Part shown: in pieces, positions 61,557 through 64,000 of the stretch
How the letters are laid out: the number at the start of each line of letters is the position of its first letter
Numbering within the stretch: position 1 is the stretch's first letter
Assembly (NCBI GenBank): GCA_034432635.1
Contig: DAOUBK010000029.1
Location: 22,218-86,217 of the forward strand
Direction: 5' to 3'
DNA: 64,000 nt
Source of the DNA: Roseiflexus sp034432635
GTDB lineage: Bacteria > Chloroflexota > Chloroflexia > Chloroflexales > Roseiflexaceae
Made by a program: the position numbers and the translations under genes
The notes under the pieces: generated by a model
Told to the model about the DNA's origin: nothing
Seen by the model: only the letters and a program-made list of their open reading frames with translations
The model's database searches: none

Positions 61557-63371
61557 TCACTGATGAGGCGCCTTACCATTCCGCCGCGTGTCTGGACTCT
61601 GCACTGCGGTCGTACCGGCCACTGCCGGTTGAGTGTCGGGGTATGCGGTCATATCCGGCGCGTGCGGGTGAGCTACGCCCTCTGCTACGTCTGGCACGCC
61701 GTAGAGTGTCTGCCTACCGCCGCCCATGACCACATCCGATGTATCGACAACTCCCGGAATGGCGTTGCGCCGTCGTCGCCGTTTGAACAGCCGGCTCAAC
61801 ACTCCGCGACGACTGCGCTTCCGGTTCTGTCCATAGTAGTAGTAATGGTCATACCCGCCCTGTTCTTTCGTCACCCGGTTCAGGACAACCCCTTGTGGCT
61901 CGACGCCTGCCTGAAGCAACTGATCACAGGCTCGGCGCAACTGACTGGTGCGCGTGACCCCGGCTAGCACCACCAGTAGCGTGGCATCGCAGATATGCGC
62001 CAGTGGCATTGCGTCTGCAACGGCAAGAATGGGAGGGCTGTCGAACACCACGACATCCGCCATACGTTTGAGTTCATCGATCAGGTCGAGCATCTTCTTC
62101 GAACTGACCATGACTGCCGGATCGGAGGGAACCGGACCGCTTGGCAGCACCAGCAGATTATCCAGACTGGTGGCAATCATATGGTTGTAGAGACTATCCG
62201 ACGGATCGCGCACCAGCGCCGTGGAAACGCCGCGCAGATTGGCGTGGCGAAAAAAGCGGTGCAACGATGGACGTCGCAGGTCAGTGTCTACCAGGATGAC
62301 GCGCCTGCCGGATCGCGCAATCGCCAGAGCCAGGTTCGCTGCGGTCGTGCTCTTCCCTTCCCCAGGGCTGCTACTGGTGACAAGCAGTGTATGCAGCGGC
62401 TTCTCAAATCGCGCGATCTCCAGTTTGACGCGCAACATCTGGTACGCCTCGGCGACCTGCGAGAACGGATCACGTAGCATGACCAGTTTGTCCGATGGCT
62501 CCGCGCCGTCAATCCGCCCGATTGCTGCCAGCATACCGAAATGGGTGGCGGTGGTTACGTCTTCGACGGAACTGACCCGATCACTGAGATATTCAATCAG
62601 TAATGCCAGCCCAATCGCCAGCATCAGACCGGCGGCAGCCGCCATCGCGGTATTCGTAACAATGCGTGGGCGCACGGGTGTAGCTGCAGGAACGGCGGTT
62701 TCCACCACGTTGACGCTATTGGTCAACTGCGCCTCGGCAAGCCGTACTTCTTCCAGGCTGCGCAGCACCGTCGCGTAGCTGCTGCGGTACTGTACCAGCG
62801 CCTCTTCCAGGCGCGTCCGGCGTGTCGGGTCGTCGATACCGCGCAGAACGGCGATCTCTGCCTGGGTTGCATCGATATCTGCCTGAAGTTTGGCGATCTC
62901 GTTCATCAGGCTGCGTTTCGACTCGGCAAACCGTTCGGACTGCAATTCACGGTTTTGCTCGCTGAAAACGGCAACGATCCGGTTGGCAATATCAGCAGCC
63001 CGCTGCGGATCGGCGTCTTCGACAGTCACGACGATCAGTTGCGTATCGCGGATTGGGCGTACGCGAACGCGCTCGGCAAGCAATGATGGGTCAATCGACA
63101 GGTTCAATTCGCGCACAACGTCTTCGATCACTGGACGTTTCACCAGCAACTCGGCGTAGGTACGCGCCAGACGCTCTGCGGTCAGCACTGCCTGATAGTC
63201 GGGAGACGAACTGCCGGCCGGCGCCTGATTGATCAGCAGAGTGGTCGACGCTTCGTAGATTGGCGTCATCTGGCGACTGACCAGATACGCTGCGCCGCCA
63301 GCGAGCAGCGTCATCAACAGCAAGAGCCAGAGCCAGCGCCAGAAGAGAGTCAGGTAACGTTGCAGGATCAT
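61557..63371 (-). CDS. Wzz chain-length regulator fused to BY-type tyrosine kinase
   Basis: A 604-residue protein. Residues ~1-265 are a Wzz domain: TM1 (WLWLLLLMTLLAGGAAYLVS), a periplasmic coiled-coil (ADIDATQAEIAVLRGIDDP) and TM2 (MAAAAGLMLAIGLALLIEYL). The cytoplasmic kinase has Walker A SSSPGEGKSTTAANLA (about residue 338), Walker A' VILVDTDLRRP and Walker B VVVFDSPP. The tyrosine cluster YDHYYYYGQ is at about 507, followed by a very basic stretch and then a ~70-residue Pro/Asp/Gly tail, whereas BY-kinases normally end at the cluster. It controls chain length by phosphorylation cycles. It is the first gene of the operon; no strong promoter was found in the 207 bp upstream. ATG 63371 is chosen over GTG 63389. 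Confidence 0.9.
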   Translation of the reverse strand: MILQRYLTLFWRWLWLLLLMTLLAGGAAYLVSRQMTPIYEASTTLLINQAPAGSSSPDYQAVLTAERLARTYAELLVKRPVIEDVVRELNLSIDPSLLAERVRVRPIRDTQLIVVTVEDADPQRAADIANRIVAVFSEQNRELQSERFAESKRSLMNEIAKLQADIDATQAEIAVLRGIDDPTRRTRLEEALVQYRSSYATVLRSLEEVRLAEAQLTNSVNVVETAVPAATPVRPRIVTNTAMAAAAGLMLAIGLALLIEYLSDRVSSVEDVTTATHFGMLAAIGRIDGAEPSDKLVMLRDPFSQVAEAYQMLRVKLEIARFEKPLHTLLVTSSSPGEGKSTTAANLALAIARSGRRVILVDTDLRRPSLHRFFRHANLRGVSTALVRDPSDSLYNHMIATSLDNLLVLPSGPVPSDPAVMVSSKKMLDLIDELKRMADVVVFDSPPILAVADAMPLAHICDATLLVVLAGVTRTSQLRRACDQLLQAGVEPQGVVLNRVTKEQGGYDHYYYYGQNRKRSRRGVLSRLFKRRRRRNAIPGVVDTSDVVMGGGRQTLYGVPDVAEGVAHPHAPDMTAYPDTQPAVAGTTAVQSPDTRRNGKAPHQ

Positions 63372-63578
63372 ACAATGCTCACTTTGCACACGACCGGCGG
63401 AAGGTCTCCGCTCGTCTCGACTGTAGCATCACTGACGCGCAACAGCGTCTGCCTGTTGGGCAATCGCGCCTATGCCTGGTGGCATATCTTGCTATCCAGC
63501 ATCCTGCAACGGCACGACATAACACGTGATCTGGAAGCGGCGCGCGAGGAGAAGGATCCGGCGCAGTGTCTCTAGTGG

Positions 63579-63935
63579 TCAGCGATATTCAGGAGAGAAC
63601 GCAGAGCGCGTCGGATTGGAGGCTGCCAGTCGTTGCAGAGCACGGGTGGCGAACCCGGTATCGAACAGCACTTCTCCGGCGAGGATGCGTTGCAGGGCAT
63701 TGACGAGGTCACTCGGAGCGGCAGGCAGGTAGCCGGTCACGCCGATCCGCAGCGCCTCGAGCAGGCAGAAAGGATCATCGACATCCGAAATAATGACTAC
63801 AGTGATGCCGGGGAGAGCGTGGATCGCCTGACGCGCGACGGTCAGCCCATTCAGGCGCCGCAATGGAATATCGAGCAGTGCCAGGTTGAAGCGTCGATGT
63901 CGCACATAGAGCCTATCCGAATAATCCGGATGCAC
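63579..63935 (-). pseudogene. Response-regulator receiver fragment
   Basis: A 118-codon frame resembling the middle of a NarL/FixJ receiver domain: FNLALLDIPLRRLNGLTVAR (phospho-acceptor Asp in LLDI), TVVIISDVDDPFCLLEAL, IGVTGYLPAAPSDLVNALQR. The first ~25 residues of the receiver, including the acidic pair, are missing, as is the C-terminal HTH, so it is a two-sided remnant. A GTG at 63935 could still start a short protein, but in-frame stops lie just upstream. It may once have regulated the exopolysaccharide operon next to it. Confidence 0.6.
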
Positions 63936-64000
63936 GAAAAGCGATCAAGGCACAAGCGAAAGGCAGAAACGCGGCGTAGTTCTCAGGGTTCTTCTCCCAG

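Noticed and set aside
1..64000. Transposase, integrase, phage, tRNA or rRNA genes
   Set aside because: None was recognised on either strand; the repeats seen lack transposon-like inverted ends with an enzyme gene.

Overview
The window looks like a stretch of a high-GC, filamentous, thermophilic Chloroflexota chromosome, most plausibly Roseiflexus or a close relative. That assignment is an inference from protein style, from heptanucleotide tandem repeats, and from many secreted proteins carrying a YLPLV-type motif; no rRNA or tRNA gene is present to anchor it. Almost everything concerns the cell envelope: glycan synthesis, export and polymerisation, secreted beta-propeller proteins and sugar uptake.

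Region 1 (1-13469) holds a membrane-anchored family 2 glycosyltransferase, a Tat-exported deacetylase-like protein, a large membrane protein with a spermidine-synthase-like core, a B12-binding radical SAM enzyme, a DUF1624-type membrane acyltransferase, a decayed methyltransferase (9926-10855), a family 4 glycosyltransferase and a Wzx-type flippase. Region 2 (13488-23983) is a plus-strand polysaccharide cluster: five glycosyltransferases, an orphan HlyD-like lipoprotein, a Wzy/O-antigen-ligase-like protein and a membrane-anchored sialidase-like propeller. Several of these genes are visibly AT-richer than their neighbours. Region 3 (24177-38225) holds a PQQ-type propeller lipoprotein, three GT-C-like membrane glycosyltransferases, an alpha/beta hydrolase lipoprotein, a second PQQ-propeller gene broken by two in-frame stop codons (32371-34467), and a 1061-residue secreted protein with Asp-box-like repeats followed by four DUF11 domains.

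Region 4 (38299-49751) is a carbohydrate-use locus. A ROK repressor gene has a strong promoter and a palindromic candidate operator, and is divergent from an uncharacterised enzyme-like gene. Downstream lie a binding protein and two permeases of a family 1 sugar ABC importer (no ATPase gene here), a RidA-like protein, a CBM9-like protein and an SDR dehydrogenase. A divergent amidohydrolase and an enoyl-CoA-hydratase-like gene follow. Region 5 (49755-51996) has a YdcF-like protein and the remains of a restriction-modification system: a methylase with an in-frame stop and a frameshift, then a truncated second gene.

Region 6 (51969-63371, minus strand) is a compact, translationally coupled Wzx/Wzy exopolysaccharide operon. 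In transcription order it encodes a Wzz/BY-kinase fusion, flippase, polymerase, two related family 4 glycosyltransferases that share a nearly identical 297-bp segment, a family 2 glycosyltransferase, two more family 4 enzymes, a PglC/WcaJ-type initiating phosphoglycosyl transferase and a NeuD-type acetyltransferase. A response-regulator remnant sits at the right edge. I saw no complete, clearly novel defence or mobile system. The best candidates for new biology are the ROK-controlled sugar operon, the propeller/YLPLV surface proteins and the heptamer repeats.
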